Notes: generated by a model not told the origin, from the letters alone. DNA of 64,000 bases from Lachnospiraceae bacterium (GCA_017544835.1 JAFYDI010000093.1:1-64000); one strand, 5' to 3'; counted from the stretch's first letter, positions 35,355 through 44,506 are shown. Translations and numbers: made by a program.

Positions 35355-36804
35355 TCTCAAATATCTCCTCTCTCGTCCTAAGCGGCACCCTGAAACTTAC
35401 CGTGGTGCCATCCTCACTGCTTTCTATCTGTAAGCCGTCCGTCTGATTGTAATACAGTCTAATTCGAAGGTTAACGTTGACAAGACCGAATCCTCCGCTT
35501 CCCCCAACGCTGACGGAAGGCTGTCCTTTCTTCATTTTTTCTTTGAGCTCTTTAAGCTGCTCGGGCGTCATGCCGGAGCCTGTGTCTCGCACGCTGAATG
35601 CAAGGTAGTTATCTTCAAGTCTCGCACTTACCTTTATGGTGCCGCCACCTCGCTTAATCTTAATTCCGTGATAGAGCGCATTTTCAACAAGTGGCTGCAA
35701 AAGAAGCTTTAATATATAGTAGTCACCAATCTCATCAGGAATATCAATTTCGTAATCCATGATGTCGCGGTAACGGGTCTGCTGGATGGTAAGATAGCCT
35801 TCGATGTGCTTTTTCTCCTGGCTGATGGGTATCCAGTCGGCGCCGGATGATAAGCTGATACGGAAGAAATTGCTGAGGGCGCTGGTAAGCTGAATTACCT
35901 CGTCCTTCTCGCCTGCTTCTGCTTTCCATACGATCGCATCGAGAGTGTTATATAGGAAGTGTGGGTTAATCTGGGCCTGAAGAGTACGAAGCTCAGCTTT
36001 TCTCAGGGTTTTGGCGTCCTGATTGCTCTTCTCAATCATGGTTTTTAAGCGGTCCGCCATAGTATTGACTTGGAGAGTCAAATTCCTGAGTTCCGTAACG
36101 TCGGTGTCTGCAAGGCGCTCATCGAGGGAGCCCTCGGCAATCTTGGCCGCCACCTCTTCGAGGCGTTCAATGGGCTGTCTTACGGAGGTTGCGGTTGCTT
36201 TAACCGAGCGATTCCTGTACCAGAGTGCTATGATGACTATCAGGATTTCCGCGATTGCCGTTACAAGGATAACGAGTCTCAGGCTTACGCTCATTCGGGC
36301 GGTAGACTCGATTTCTTGAGCAATGTAGTCGTTAAGCATACTGTCTACAAGAGTTGCTACACCTCTGACTTCTTCAAGTTCCTCTTCGCTCTGCACTACC
36401 GGAACATCGGCCTTCATGTTGTCACGTATTCTGTCTACGTAATTTTCAAGCGTCTGCATGGTTCTGCTTGCAACTATAAGGAAGAGTCTATTTTCTTGAC
36501 CGGTTTGGTCAGTGATTTTTTCTATGGTATCGTTAACCGAATGAATAGATAAGTAGATGCCGCTTTCCTCAAAGGTTTCGCGGCCGCTTACGATGCTCCA
36601 GGCAGCTCCGGGAATGTCCTCAGTCACTACGGTCTTAAGACTTGCGATGGTACCCATTCTGGAAATGGAGCTATGGTACTTGGCAGCATAAAAGAGCATT
36701 AGAACAAGGCTGATGATAATAGGTATCACCAGCATAAGCACGAGCCTGTGACTTAGGTCGCTTATCTGCCCCAGAATACTTTTTTCTTTTTTAACCTTCC
36801 CCAT
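35335..36804 (-). CDS. Sensor histidine kinase (YesM type)
   Basis: 489 residues. Two membrane helices (about 18-38 and 172-192) flank an extracellular sensor, then a HAMP linker and His_kinase domain with QAQINPHFLYNTLD (phospho-His) and an ATPase lid DTGSGMTPEQ and GGFGLVNVN. Family members sense carbohydrate, often through a separate binding protein. The adjacent lipoprotein (36850-37827) fits that accessory-sensor role. Confidence 0.92.
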   Translation of the reverse strand: MGKVKKEKSILGQISDLSHRLVLMLVIPIIISLVLMLFYAAKYHSSISRMGTIASLKTVVTEDIPGAAWSIVSGRETFEESGIYLSIHSVNDTIEKITDQTGQENRLFLIVASRTMQTLENYVDRIRDNMKADVPVVQSEEELEEVRGVATLVDSMLNDYIAQEIESTARMSVSLRLVILVTAIAEILIVIIALWYRNRSVKATATSVRQPIERLEEVAAKIAEGSLDERLADTDVTELRNLTLQVNTMADRLKTMIEKSNQDAKTLRKAELRTLQAQINPHFLYNTLDAIVWKAEAGEKDEVIQLTSALSNFFRISLSSGADWIPISQEKKHIEGYLTIQQTRYRDIMDYEIDIPDEIGDYYILKLLLQPLVENALYHGIKIKRGGGTIKVSARLEDNYLAFSVRDTGSGMTPEQLKELKEKMKKGQPSVSVGGSGGFGLVNVNLRIRLYYNQTDGLQIESSEDGTTVSFRVPLRTREEIFENESISG

Positions 36805-36849
36805 ACTCTATCCTTTCGCGCCTTGAGTTACTTAGGCGTCCGTTTAAGC

Positions 36850-37827
36850 TTAGTAACCTCTCGGTGCAATGGTAGATGTATCCATTTCGTCGCTGAATAC
36901 TTCCTCCTCGGGGTGAATCAAAGCATCCACCGCTTCCCCGTTCTTAAGCTTAAGCACCGTCTCCATGAGAGCGCTTCCAAGCTTAGGGGTGCATTCAACT
37001 ACGCAATTAATCTTGCCTTCTTTTAACACATTGATGGCTTCCTGGCCGCCATCGATTGATATGATGATTATATCCTGTCCCGGTACGAATTCCGCTTTCT
37101 CTATTTCAGGAAGCGCACCGAGCGTCATTTCGTCGTTGTGGCTGTATACGGCATCGATTTGATCGCCGTAGGTCTCTAAGAAATAGCGCATGCATTCCGC
37201 CCCGCGACTCTTAAGAAAGTCGCCGTCGATGCTTTCAAGCACTGTCATTCTCGGGTCATTTGCTATTGTATCGTAGAAGCCCGCCTGACGCTGTCTCATG
37301 GGTGTTGAATTCTCTGTGCCTGCAATCTCCACGATATTTACGTGGTCCATCTCGAGCGCATCGGCCTTTCTGATGAGGTACTCGGCTGCCATGACGCCTT
37401 CTTTGTAGAAGTCGGCACCGATGAGGCAGGTCGTGAGACCTTCTTTGGCCGTGTTAATGTCTCTGTCTACAAGTATGACGGGAATGCCCGCGTCCTTGGC
37501 CTCTTTAAGCACATTGTCCCAGCCTTCTTCCACTATCGGGGAGAAAGCGATAACATCAACTTTATACGCTATAAACCGCCTTATCGCGGCAATCTGATTC
37601 TCCTGCTTCTGGTTGGCATTCTCCATCATGAGGTTGATGCCGTACCTGTCGGCCTGCTCCTCAATATCGCGCGTATTGCCTATACGCCACGCACTTTCCG
37701 AACCAATCTGACTTACACCTAAGAGTATGCCGTCTTCCTTGGCCGGCTCCGCTTCCTTGCCACACCCCATAAACGACAGTGTAAGCATCAGCGCCAGCGC
37801 CATACTCCATATTTTCTTCTTAGTCAT
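36850..37827 (-). CDS. Sugar-binding lipoprotein, probable co-sensor of the two-component system
   Basis: 325 residues with lipobox SFMGC (Cys22) and a type-I binding fold (LGVSQIGSESAWRIGNTRDI, VDRDINTAKEGL). It is the first gene of an operon with the histidine kinase and response regulator rather than with the transporter. Such a layout is typical of binding proteins that present sugar to a YesM-type kinase. Residues in common with the transporter's own binding protein suggest the same or related ligand. Confidence 0.85.
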   Translation of the reverse strand: MTKKKIWSMALALMLTLSFMGCGKEAEPAKEDGILLGVSQIGSESAWRIGNTRDIEEQADRYGINLMMENANQKQENQIAAIRRFIAYKVDVIAFSPIVEEGWDNVLKEAKDAGIPVILVDRDINTAKEGLTTCLIGADFYKEGVMAAEYLIRKADALEMDHVNIVEIAGTENSTPMRQRQAGFYDTIANDPRMTVLESIDGDFLKSRGAECMRYFLETYGDQIDAVYSHNDEMTLGALPEIEKAEFVPGQDIIIISIDGGQEAINVLKEGKINCVVECTPKLGSALMETVLKLKNGEAVDALIHPEEEVFSDEMDTSTIAPRGY

Positions 37828-38295
37828 AACCCTCTCCTGTTTTGGTAACCCTGACTACGCTAACCATAACGTTTTACTATATGATATATGGATTTTGCGC
37901 GATGTTCAACAGAAACGTTGCGAATAGGCATACGAAAACGAGCGGCTTAGCTTATGTAAACCACTCGTTTTAGGTTCGGAAGATTCAATTCGCATGTTCC
38001 TGCGATTATTTTCTTTGTACTATATCATTTCGTCCCATTCGGACCTTTCAAAAATGTCCTTGTTGACTAAAATCGAAGAAATGTGCTTCCGGGGTCAACA
38101 AAATGCAGCGTGTTAGTTTACATAACTGCATCTTAAGCATTCTTTTTACGCCGTCGACGAAGGCAATTCCCCGCAAAGTATACTCTTTTCGCAAGAAAAT
38201 GAAATCAAGCATTGACCCTACAGGTGCTTTTGCCCTGTTTTAGTCAACAAATCGATTTTTACGGCATCAAAACAGCCTCCGCCGGCCCTTAAATG
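37828..38295. other. 468-base gap without a supported gene
   Basis: Next to the sugar-binding gene is a minus-strand promoter (TTGAAC 37904-37909, 17 bp, TATCAT 37881-37886). Beyond it lie a hairpin AAAACGAG/CTCGTTTT (37935-37971), a hairpin ACAGGtGC/GCcCTGT (38219-38239), and a 13-bp inverted repeat TTGTTGACTAAAA (38060-38072) with TTTTAGTCAACAA (38238-38250). I found no convincing coding frame. A small RNA or long mRNA leader/trailer is possible. Confidence 0.5.
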
Positions 38296-39099
38296 CTACT
38301 TATTCTTAACGGCCACGGTGAATTTCTTAACCACATCGGCCATGTCTGACTCTATCAGTTCCATGCACCTACGCTTAAGGTCGTCCGGCACGCCAAAGAA
38401 AGCTTCTCCCATGGCCCCGGCAATTGCGGCAAGAGTGTCGGTATCGCCGCCGAGGGAAACTGCGTTACGCACCACGTCCTCGTAGGATGTGCCGTCAAAG
38501 AAACTGCGAAGCGCCTTGGGCAGCGCATCCATGCAGGATTCGTCATGATTATGGCGGGTGCGCATCTCATCTAAGGTTTCGGAATAATCATAGGCAAATT
38601 CTCTGTCCACGTAAGCCATTATTTCTTCCAAAGATGCCCCGGTGCGAGCCAGAAATACTACTGTTGCCGTGCACTCGGCACCCTTTAAGCCTTCGGGATG
38701 ATTGTGGGTAACGTTAGCTGTTGCGCGGGCTACCTCGCGTGTTCTTCCTACAGTATCGTATAACCAGCCTGCGGCCGAAACGCGCATAGCAGAGCCGTTT
38801 CCGAAGCTTCCGTAAGGCTGAGGATTAGAGGCTCCGAGCCAGCCTCCGAAGCGCATGCCGTAGCCGGCAAAAGGATATCTGTTTCCCCACTTCTGCATAG
38901 ATTCAACGCAAGCTGCTTCTATCTCAGCAGTCGGCGCATCTTTATCTAAGCTCATCAATGCCTCGGCAATCGCAACCGTCATAACGGAATCGTCGGTCCA
39001 CGAGTCTTCTCTTGTAATAAGTTCGAAATCCTTGGTCTTGCCTCCGCGGTCAAACTCAAATCTGCTGCCTATTATATCTCCTAAAATTGCTCCGTACAT
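38296..39099 (-). CDS. ADP-ribosylglycohydrolase family protein
   Basis: 267 residues from the ATG at 39099 (GAGAGG upstream). The ARH/DraG metal motifs are present: GAILGDIIGSRFEF, WTDDSVMT early, and GGDTDTLAAIAGAMGEAFFG late, giving the Asp/Thr ligands of the dinuclear Mg site. These enzymes remove ADP-ribose from proteins or small molecules. The gene stands alone and no ADP-ribosyltransferase was seen in the window. A longer frame to 39159 lacks a ribosome site. Confidence 0.9.
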   Translation of the reverse strand: MYGAILGDIIGSRFEFDRGGKTKDFELITREDSWTDDSVMTVAIAEALMSLDKDAPTAEIEAACVESMQKWGNRYPFAGYGMRFGGWLGASNPQPYGSFGNGSAMRVSAAGWLYDTVGRTREVARATANVTHNHPEGLKGAECTATVVFLARTGASLEEIMAYVDREFAYDYSETLDEMRTRHNHDESCMDALPKALRSFFDGTSYEDVVRNAVSLGGDTDTLAAIAGAMGEAFFGVPDDLKRRCMELIESDMADVVKKFTVAVKNK

Positions 39100-39213
39100 A
39101 AATGGTGACCTCTCTTTGCTTAGTAAGTTTTCATCTGAAATAAGAATACAACATTCCAAAGCGTCAGGTGTCGCCTCGTAAGAGACTCCTTCCTACCGCC
39201 AAATACGCAAAAA

Positions 39214-39247
39214 GCAACAATCACCCCTCATAAGGATGACTGTTGCC
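39214..39247 (-). terminator. Terminator after the 107-residue protein gene
   Basis: On the minus strand GCAACAGTCATCC, short loop, GGGGTGATTGTTGC and TTTTT. The stem is long with a few wobbles. Confidence 0.85.
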
Positions 39248-39267
39248 TATAATTCATGCTTTAACAA

Positions 39268-39591
39268 TTATCTCTTCAATTCAAAATCGCCCTTAAGATA
39301 TGCCTTAAGCTTGCCGTCTACCTTGGTCTCCTTGCCGTTTACGTAGATGATAAAGGGCTTCTCGCCGTTTGCGTTCTGGGACGCACGATTGGCTGCGAGC
39401 ATGTACGCGTATTCTTCCGCCTGAGTGTAGGACTCAAAGAAAGCGCATCTGTTGCCCATGGTCTCATCAGAAGTAATCCAGTATTCCTCAATCAGCACAA
39501 GATTGGGGTCCACCTGGCTAAGCTTCACAAACATGTCCATGGCTTCCTGTCTTACGAGTTTGAATTCTTTGTTAAGTGTAGAAAGTCTCAT
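39268..39591 (-). CDS. Conserved small protein of unknown function
   Basis: 107 residues, mixed alpha/beta, no signal peptide or membrane helix. It contains VLIEEYWITSDETMGNRCAFFES and a C-terminal beta-rich part ending in DFELKR. I do not recognise the family. It has its own ribosome site (GAGGTGACAG) and a strong terminator, so it is a genuine single-gene transcript. Confidence 0.65.
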   Translation of the reverse strand: MRLSTLNKEFKLVRQEAMDMFVKLSQVDPNLVLIEEYWITSDETMGNRCAFFESYTQAEEYAYMLAANRASQNANGEKPFIIYVNGKETKVDGKLKAYLKGDFELKR

Positions 39592-39680
39592 CTGTCACCT
39601 CGCTATGTGCAATAGGTTTCTATCGATAAAGATTATATCTACATTTTATTATATTTTAATTATACAATCAATTCACACAA

Positions 39681-40424
39681 TTATTTTTGTTCCTGCTTTG
39701 TCCAAAGCACCTTGTACTTTAGTACCTTCTTAGGACATTCGTCGATGCAGGCGCCACACTGAATGCACTCGGAGCACTTGTGGTTGCGGCCTTCTTCCAC
39801 CATAGTCTTCACATCAAGTCCCATGGGGCAGGCCTTTGTGCAGCGACCGCAGCCGATACAAGCAGATTTGTCGGCCTCCACGTGAAGCTGCGGAAGGTGC
39901 AGCCACCGTCCGATTGTACCGCCGATAATCATAAACGGCGCCATCCAGCATATGTAGTGGCAGGTCGCACGCTTACCGTGAATAATCGCAGGTGTAAAAA
40001 GAAGAAGTATGATTCCGTAATAGATTATGTACCCGTAAATCTCTGTAATCGAAATTCCGTGCTCAGTCATGAAAAAAGGATCGATGGTCATATCTCCCTT
40101 ACCCATTACAAACGTTGCAATAACCGCGCCGATCCAGACTATCCAGATTACAAACTTAATCTTGTCGCGCCACCCCTGCTTCGCGGGCTTGTCCTTGACC
40201 ATGCCTGCGCACTCCTGCAGGCCGCCCGCCGGACACAAATATCCGCACCACGCGCGCCCGAGAAACATCGATAACACGAGCATCGACACGAACACTATAA
40301 AACTGCCGTTAATGATATGCTCCGAAGCCGCCTGCATAATAAGCGCCGGCGAAAAATAATAAATCGTAATCGGAAACAATAAAAACGACACTATCAACAA
40401 ACATTTTCTGACTTTCTGTCTCAT
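39681..40424 (-). CDS. Membrane 4Fe-4S protein, NapH-like
   Basis: 247 residues with four or five membrane helices. Cys motifs are GRAWCGYLCPAGGLQ and TCHYICWMAPF, and a C-terminal double ferredoxin has CIGCGRCTKACPMG and CSECIQCGACIDECPK. It probably accepts or donates electrons at the membrane. Its ATG overlaps the padR stop, so PadR likely controls it. It is distinct from the 27.5-kb homologue. Confidence 0.88.
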   Translation of the reverse strand: MRQKVRKCLLIVSFLLFPITIYYFSPALIMQAASEHIINGSFIVFVSMLVLSMFLGRAWCGYLCPAGGLQECAGMVKDKPAKQGWRDKIKFVIWIVWIGAVIATFVMGKGDMTIDPFFMTEHGISITEIYGYIIYYGIILLLFTPAIIHGKRATCHYICWMAPFMIIGGTIGRWLHLPQLHVEADKSACIGCGRCTKACPMGLDVKTMVEEGRNHKCSECIQCGACIDECPKKVLKYKVLWTKQEQK

Positions 40425-40996
40425 CTCTCAATCCTCTCCTTCAGGAGTTTCCTTGCCTTCCCGCACCATTTAAGGTACGCCTCGTAAGTTTCCACGCCAA
40501 AAGAAACCGTGAGATAAAAATACACATGATCTTCTTCATCAAGTACTTTCTCAAGGTTGCTTTGGTAGAATTTAAGCATTTTCAAGTCTGCCGTAATCTT
40601 CTGTTCAAACACCTCTATGTTCTTGAGAGTAATCGACTTGTCTGCATTGCCTCCAAAGAACAGTTTAAGAAGTGTCTCGTATCTAAGCTCGTTGCTTGCC
40701 TTCTCTTCACTGAGCCATTCTTTCAAAGCTTTTCGCCCGGAATCGGTGATGCTGTATGCAATCTTCTCTCGCCCGGACTCTTCTGCCTTTTGGCCCGCTG
40801 TACCTGACTTGCCTGCACTTCTTACAACCAGTCCCTGCGCCTCCAGCTCCTTAAGTGTCGGATAAATATTTCCGAAGCTTCCTTTCCAAAAGAAACTTAT
40901 CGCTCCGTCAATCTCCTTCTTGATATCGTAGCCTGTCAGGGACTCATGAGAAAGCAGTCCCAGAACTACCATGTCTATCTTCTTTTCTCTGGCCAT
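40421..40996 (-). CDS. PadR family transcriptional regulator
   Basis: 191 residues. The N-terminal winged helix has VVLGLLSHESLTGYDIKKEIDG and FWKGSFGNIYPTLKELEAQGLV, the PadR signature. The C-terminal helical domain (about 110-190) is of the long type. It is the first gene of a padR-4Fe4S operon. The palindrome at 41024-41040 may be its operator. Confidence 0.9.
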   Translation of the reverse strand: MAREKKIDMVVLGLLSHESLTGYDIKKEIDGAISFFWKGSFGNIYPTLKELEAQGLVVRSAGKSGTAGQKAEESGREKIAYSITDSGRKALKEWLSEEKASNELRYETLLKLFFGGNADKSITLKNIEVFEQKITADLKMLKFYQSNLEKVLDEEDHVYFYLTVSFGVETYEAYLKWCGKARKLLKERIER

Positions 40997-41023
40997 TGTT
41001 GTCTCCTGTATGTATCATATTGT

Positions 41024-41040
41024 TATATCTGTTTGATATA
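41024..41040. promoter_or_regulatory. Candidate PadR operator
   Basis: TATATC-tgttt-GATATA, an inverted repeat 28 bases before the padR ATG in an AT-rich promoter region. Confidence 0.4.
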
Positions 41041-41071
41041 TTATCACCGTACGTTTTCTTTTGCAAGCACA

Positions 41072-41107
41072 AAATAAAAGCAGCCAAGCCTAAGCTTAAC
41101 TGCCTTC
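41072..41107 (-). terminator. Terminator after the flavodoxin/DUF4405 operon
   Basis: On the minus strand GCAG-tt-AAGC, short loop, GCTT-gg-CTGC, then TTTTATTTT. It follows the DUF4405 gene. Confidence 0.6.
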
Positions 41108-41173
41108 AATCTGTAATACGTATTTGTATGCGCTCTCCCGGAGATTCTCCGCTCCAGAGGATTGTAAGTTCTA

Positions 41174-41818
41174 TCACTTTTCCTTCCAATTGTATCCAAA
41201 TATTCCCGAAGTAATCCACGGAAGCATCATCAAAATGTTCTTAAGTATAATTACTATCACCGGGCCTTCAAGGAAATGTGTGGCAAAATGGACTCTGAAT
41301 GTCAGATATTTGGGAACATCATCAAGGAATAGCAGCACAATGCCGATTGCGCCTAAAATTATTAAGACTATCTTTATAATAAGCTTGGCGCGTTCGGATA
41401 CCTTTAAGCCTGCGAAAAACGACCGCAAGTGAAGACCGATGTGAAACGACATGAGTACAAATGACCACCACGATACTCCCAGATGCAGTTTCATCGCCGT
41501 CATCACCGGAATCAATCCGTACAAAACCGGTACTGCGTAGGCGCTCATCGAAATACCTGTAAGTGCTGCAAGTGCAAAACTTATTAGTAGTAGGCAGTCT
41601 ACCACCGTTATTACTGTTCTGTAGGCGGTGTACTTTCCTTTGAAAAGCGCAGTGTACCAGTGGCGGTTGAGTATGTGGTGAACTATCACAAGCACTGTCA
41701 TGGCAATTCCGAGCCACTCGTGCCAGAAGTCGCCGGTTACCTGATAGGACATGAGGAACAGTAACATTATGGTTAAGATGATGTCGAGTGTTCTTTTTGC
41801 AAAAGTGTTCTTATTCAT
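41174..41818 (-). CDS. DUF4405-type membrane protein
   Basis: 214 residues with about five membrane helices. Conserved His in or beside helices (HEWLG, VIVHHILNRHWY, KLHLGVSWW, FHIGLHLR) resemble a di-heme cytochrome-b-like bundle of the DUF4405 family. It starts two bases past the stop of the flavodoxin lipoprotein. A membrane electron carrier feeding the exported flavodoxin is plausible. The ATG at 41818 was preferred over an upstream TTG. Confidence 0.75.
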   Translation of the reverse strand: MNKNTFAKRTLDIILTIMLLFLMSYQVTGDFWHEWLGIAMTVLVIVHHILNRHWYTALFKGKYTAYRTVITVVDCLLLISFALAALTGISMSAYAVPVLYGLIPVMTAMKLHLGVSWWSFVLMSFHIGLHLRSFFAGLKVSERAKLIIKIVLIILGAIGIVLLFLDDVPKYLTFRVHFATHFLEGPVIVIILKNILMMLPWITSGIFGYNWKEK

Positions 41819-41819
41819 A

Positions 41820-42743
41820 TTATTCAAGAGTTCCCAGCCATTTGCTTACTTCGTTCTCTGTGGCGCCGCCTTTGAAGCGTCTGCCCGCCTGCCAGTTGCC
41901 GGAGCCTGCGAGTTTCTCAAGGTTCTTGCCGCTCTGTCCAAGACTGCTGCTTCCGGATGTGCAGAAAGGAATCATGGTGATGCCGTCGAAGTTATAGTTT
42001 TCCACAAATGTATCCATAATGCGTGGCTCGATTGCCCACCAAATGGGGTAACCGATAAATATGCGGGTATAGCCCGTAAGATCAACCGGGTCGCTGCCTA
42101 TCTCGGGGCGTGAAGCCGGGTCGTTCTGCTCTATTGTTGTACGGCTGTTCTTGTCGTTCCAGTTGAGGTCTTCGGTGGTGTATTCTACTGCAGGCTTGAT
42201 TTCGTAAAGGTCTGCGCCGGTAAGGCTTGCAATCTTCTCGGCAACGTCTTTGGTGTTGCCGGTTGCGGAGAATACTACAACGAGCGTCTTCTCTTCAGTG
42301 GCCGGTTCGGCCGGTTCGGGCTCGGCAGGTTCGGCTTCTACGCTTGTAGAGGTAGTTCCTTTGTCCGTATCTGCGTCGTCTTCAGACTCATCATCATAAT
42401 CAATGGCAGTAGGGTCAAAGCTCATGCTGTTGCGTGCGCTCACCGAAATCGTCACATCGTGAGCGGGCATGGTGAATTTCATGACATAGCCCTTCTTGTT
42501 GCTGTAATCTCGGCTTATCTTCACATCTTCGCTGTCGGCGGTGAAGGAGTAATCCGTGTCCGTTCCGATATACTCTGCAGGAAACGTGACCGTAACCTTT
42601 TCGCCTTCGGCATATGTCGTCTTGGCAGATTCAAGGCCGTAGCCTTTAAGATTCAGCTGATACTGAGGTTTCTTACTGCCACATCCGAACAAAAACATAA
42701 ACGTTACCCCAAATAGTAATATTAATAACAATCTCTCTCTCAT
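41820..42743 (-). CDS. Exported lipoprotein with C-terminal flavodoxin domain
   Basis: 307 residues. The signal peptide ends LFGC (Cys21). A beta-rich domain (about 28-115) is followed by an acidic, Glu/Pro-repeat linker and a flavodoxin domain (about 150-307) with LVVVFSATGNTKDVAEKIA and FIGYPIWWAIEPRIMD. Most flavodoxins are cytosolic; here the flavin domain is outside the cell membrane on a lipid anchor. It is co-transcribed with the DUF4405 membrane protein. Confidence 0.88.
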   Translation of the reverse strand: MRERLLLILLFGVTFMFLFGCGSKKPQYQLNLKGYGLESAKTTYAEGEKVTVTFPAEYIGTDTDYSFTADSEDVKISRDYSNKKGYVMKFTMPAHDVTISVSARNSMSFDPTAIDYDDESEDDADTDKGTTSTSVEAEPAEPEPAEPATEEKTLVVVFSATGNTKDVAEKIASLTGADLYEIKPAVEYTTEDLNWNDKNSRTTIEQNDPASRPEIGSDPVDLTGYTRIFIGYPIWWAIEPRIMDTFVENYNFDGITMIPFCTSGSSSLGQSGKNLEKLAGSGNWQAGRRFKGGATENEVSKWLGTLE

Positions 42744-42883
42744 CTATACTCTCCCATTTCTTGTAAATTAATCCAATTATAGCGCAGTTTCCCACCTTAT
42801 GCCACAAACAGCATACAAATGGTTGGGGCAGCCCTCAAAAAACCACCTCGCGCCACGACCACGATTCTTTCAATGCCGTATGC

Positions 42884-42911
42884 TTTACTGTACATTTCAA
42901 AAATTTATGAT
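42884..42911 (+). promoter_or_regulatory. Probable promoter of the DHH-TIR transcript
   Basis: TTTACT (42884-42889), 16-bp spacer, TATGAT (42906-42911), 39 bases before the DHH ATG. Confidence 0.45.
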
Positions 42912-42950
42912 ATAGTATAAGTTCGAAACAGTATGGAAGAGAGGCTATAA

Positions 42951-44462
42951 ATGGCTTTATCCTTATCAGACTTTACAAAATTTAACAATATAGTTGTGCA
43001 GTGCCACGACAATCCCGATGCGGATGCGCTTGCGAGCGGATATGCGCTGACTAAGTACTTAAGGGCGCAGGGCAAGGACGTGCGCTTTGTCTACGGCGGC
43101 AAGTTTCCTATTCAGAAGGCGAATCTTCTGCTTATGACCGAGCGCCTTGAGATTCCCGCGGAGTACGTGACTTCGATAGACAAGCCGGAATTGCTCATTA
43201 CGGTTGACTGTCAGTACAAAGAGAGTAATGTAACTTACTTCCCTGCCGACAACGTTGCGGTAATCGATCACCATCAGGTGTCTTCCGAACTTCCCGCAAT
43301 GTCTGATGTTCGAAGTGCTTACGGTTCCTGCTCCACCATCATGTACGAGCTTTTGTCCAAAGAAAACGTGGACATCAACTCCGACATCAACGTCTCCACG
43401 GCACTCTACTATGGGCTTATGACCGACACCGGCGGATTTGCGGAGATATCGCACCCTGCGGACAAGGACTTAAGAGACTTTGCCAAGTTCAAGGTCGATG
43501 ACATCCTTATGTTTAAAAATTCCAACCTTTCAAGGGAGGAATTAAGCATAGCCGGCGACGCGCTTAACTGCGCAAGGTACAATAACGAATACCGCTACGG
43601 TATCATCGAGGCAGCTCCCTGCGATCCCAATATCCTTGGCATCATAAGCGACATGTTCCTCGAGGTAAGCGGAGTCGATACCTGCCTTGTGTACAGCATT
43701 CTGCCTTTTGGCGTTAAGCTTTCGGTAAGAAGCTGCATCAAGGAAGTAAGAGCCGGGGAACTTGCCCAGTATCTTGCGGAAGGTATGGGCGGTGGCGGCG
43801 GTCACATGTACAAAGCCGGCGGTCTCATGAAGAAAGACCTCTTGGAAAAAGCAAACATTCCTTATGATAAGGAAGCGCTTGATAAATATATCGATGACCG
43901 AATGAGTCAATACTTTAAAGACTCCGAAATCATCTATGCTTCAGACCATCACGAGGACATCAGCAAGCTTGCTCATTACCTCAAAAAGCCCGTATCCGTG
44001 GGCTATGTCGAGGCTTCGAAGTTTGCCAAGCCCGGCAGTAAGATTACCATCAGAACCTTAGAGGGCGACGTTGATGTTAAGGTTGAAAAGGACCTCTATA
44101 TCATCATCGGTGTCGAAGGCGAGATTTATCCCTGCACCGGCGAACGCTTCAAGCGTTCTTATAAGAAGCTTTCAGTCCCGTATGTATACCCCGGCGAATA
44201 TCATCCTACGGTAATTGACATGGAGGACGGCGCGCGTATCTCGCTGCTTCCCTTCGCCAAGAGCTGCCTCTCCTGCAGCACCAGCGGTGTATACGCAAGA
44301 GAATTGACTAACAGAGTCAAGGTCTTCACGGCCTGGGACAAGCACAAGTATTACCTCGGCACTCCCGGCGACTACCTTGCGGTCAGAGCCGACGATACTT
44401 CCGATGTATACGTAATCAACAGAGAAATCTTTTATAAGACATATACTCCCGCAGAGGATTAA
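42951..44462 (+). CDS. DHH/DHHA1 phosphoesterase with a C-terminal extension
   Basis: 503 residues. The DHH catalytic motifs are in place: HDNPDADALASG (19-30), VDC (85-87), DHH (106-108), MTDTGG (157-162) and the DHHA1 GGGGGHMYKAGG (280-291). NrnA-like enzymes, which cut nanoRNA, pAp or cyclic dinucleotides, are about 320 residues. Here about 180 residues are added, with two similar modules: PGSKI...GEIYP...F..SY and PGDYL...SDVYV...FYKTY. It precedes the TIR gene by 44 bases on the same strand. A nucleotide-cleaving role is secure; the substrate is not. Confidence 0.85.
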   Translation: MALSLSDFTKFNNIVVQCHDNPDADALASGYALTKYLRAQGKDVRFVYGGKFPIQKANLLLMTERLEIPAEYVTSIDKPELLITVDCQYKESNVTYFPADNVAVIDHHQVSSELPAMSDVRSAYGSCSTIMYELLSKENVDINSDINVSTALYYGLMTDTGGFAEISHPADKDLRDFAKFKVDDILMFKNSNLSREELSIAGDALNCARYNNEYRYGIIEAAPCDPNILGIISDMFLEVSGVDTCLVYSILPFGVKLSVRSCIKEVRAGELAQYLAEGMGGGGGHMYKAGGLMKKDLLEKANIPYDKEALDKYIDDRMSQYFKDSEIIYASDHHEDISKLAHYLKKPVSVGYVEASKFAKPGSKITIRTLEGDVDVKVEKDLYIIIGVEGEIYPCTGERFKRSYKKLSVPYVYPGEYHPTVIDMEDGARISLLPFAKSCLSCSTSGVYARELTNRVKVFTAWDKHKYYLGTPGDYLAVRADDTSDVYVINREIFYKTYTPAED

Positions 44463-44506
44463 TCCCGGGATTATTAAGCAATACAAGCAGTAAGGAAATA
44501 CAATTT

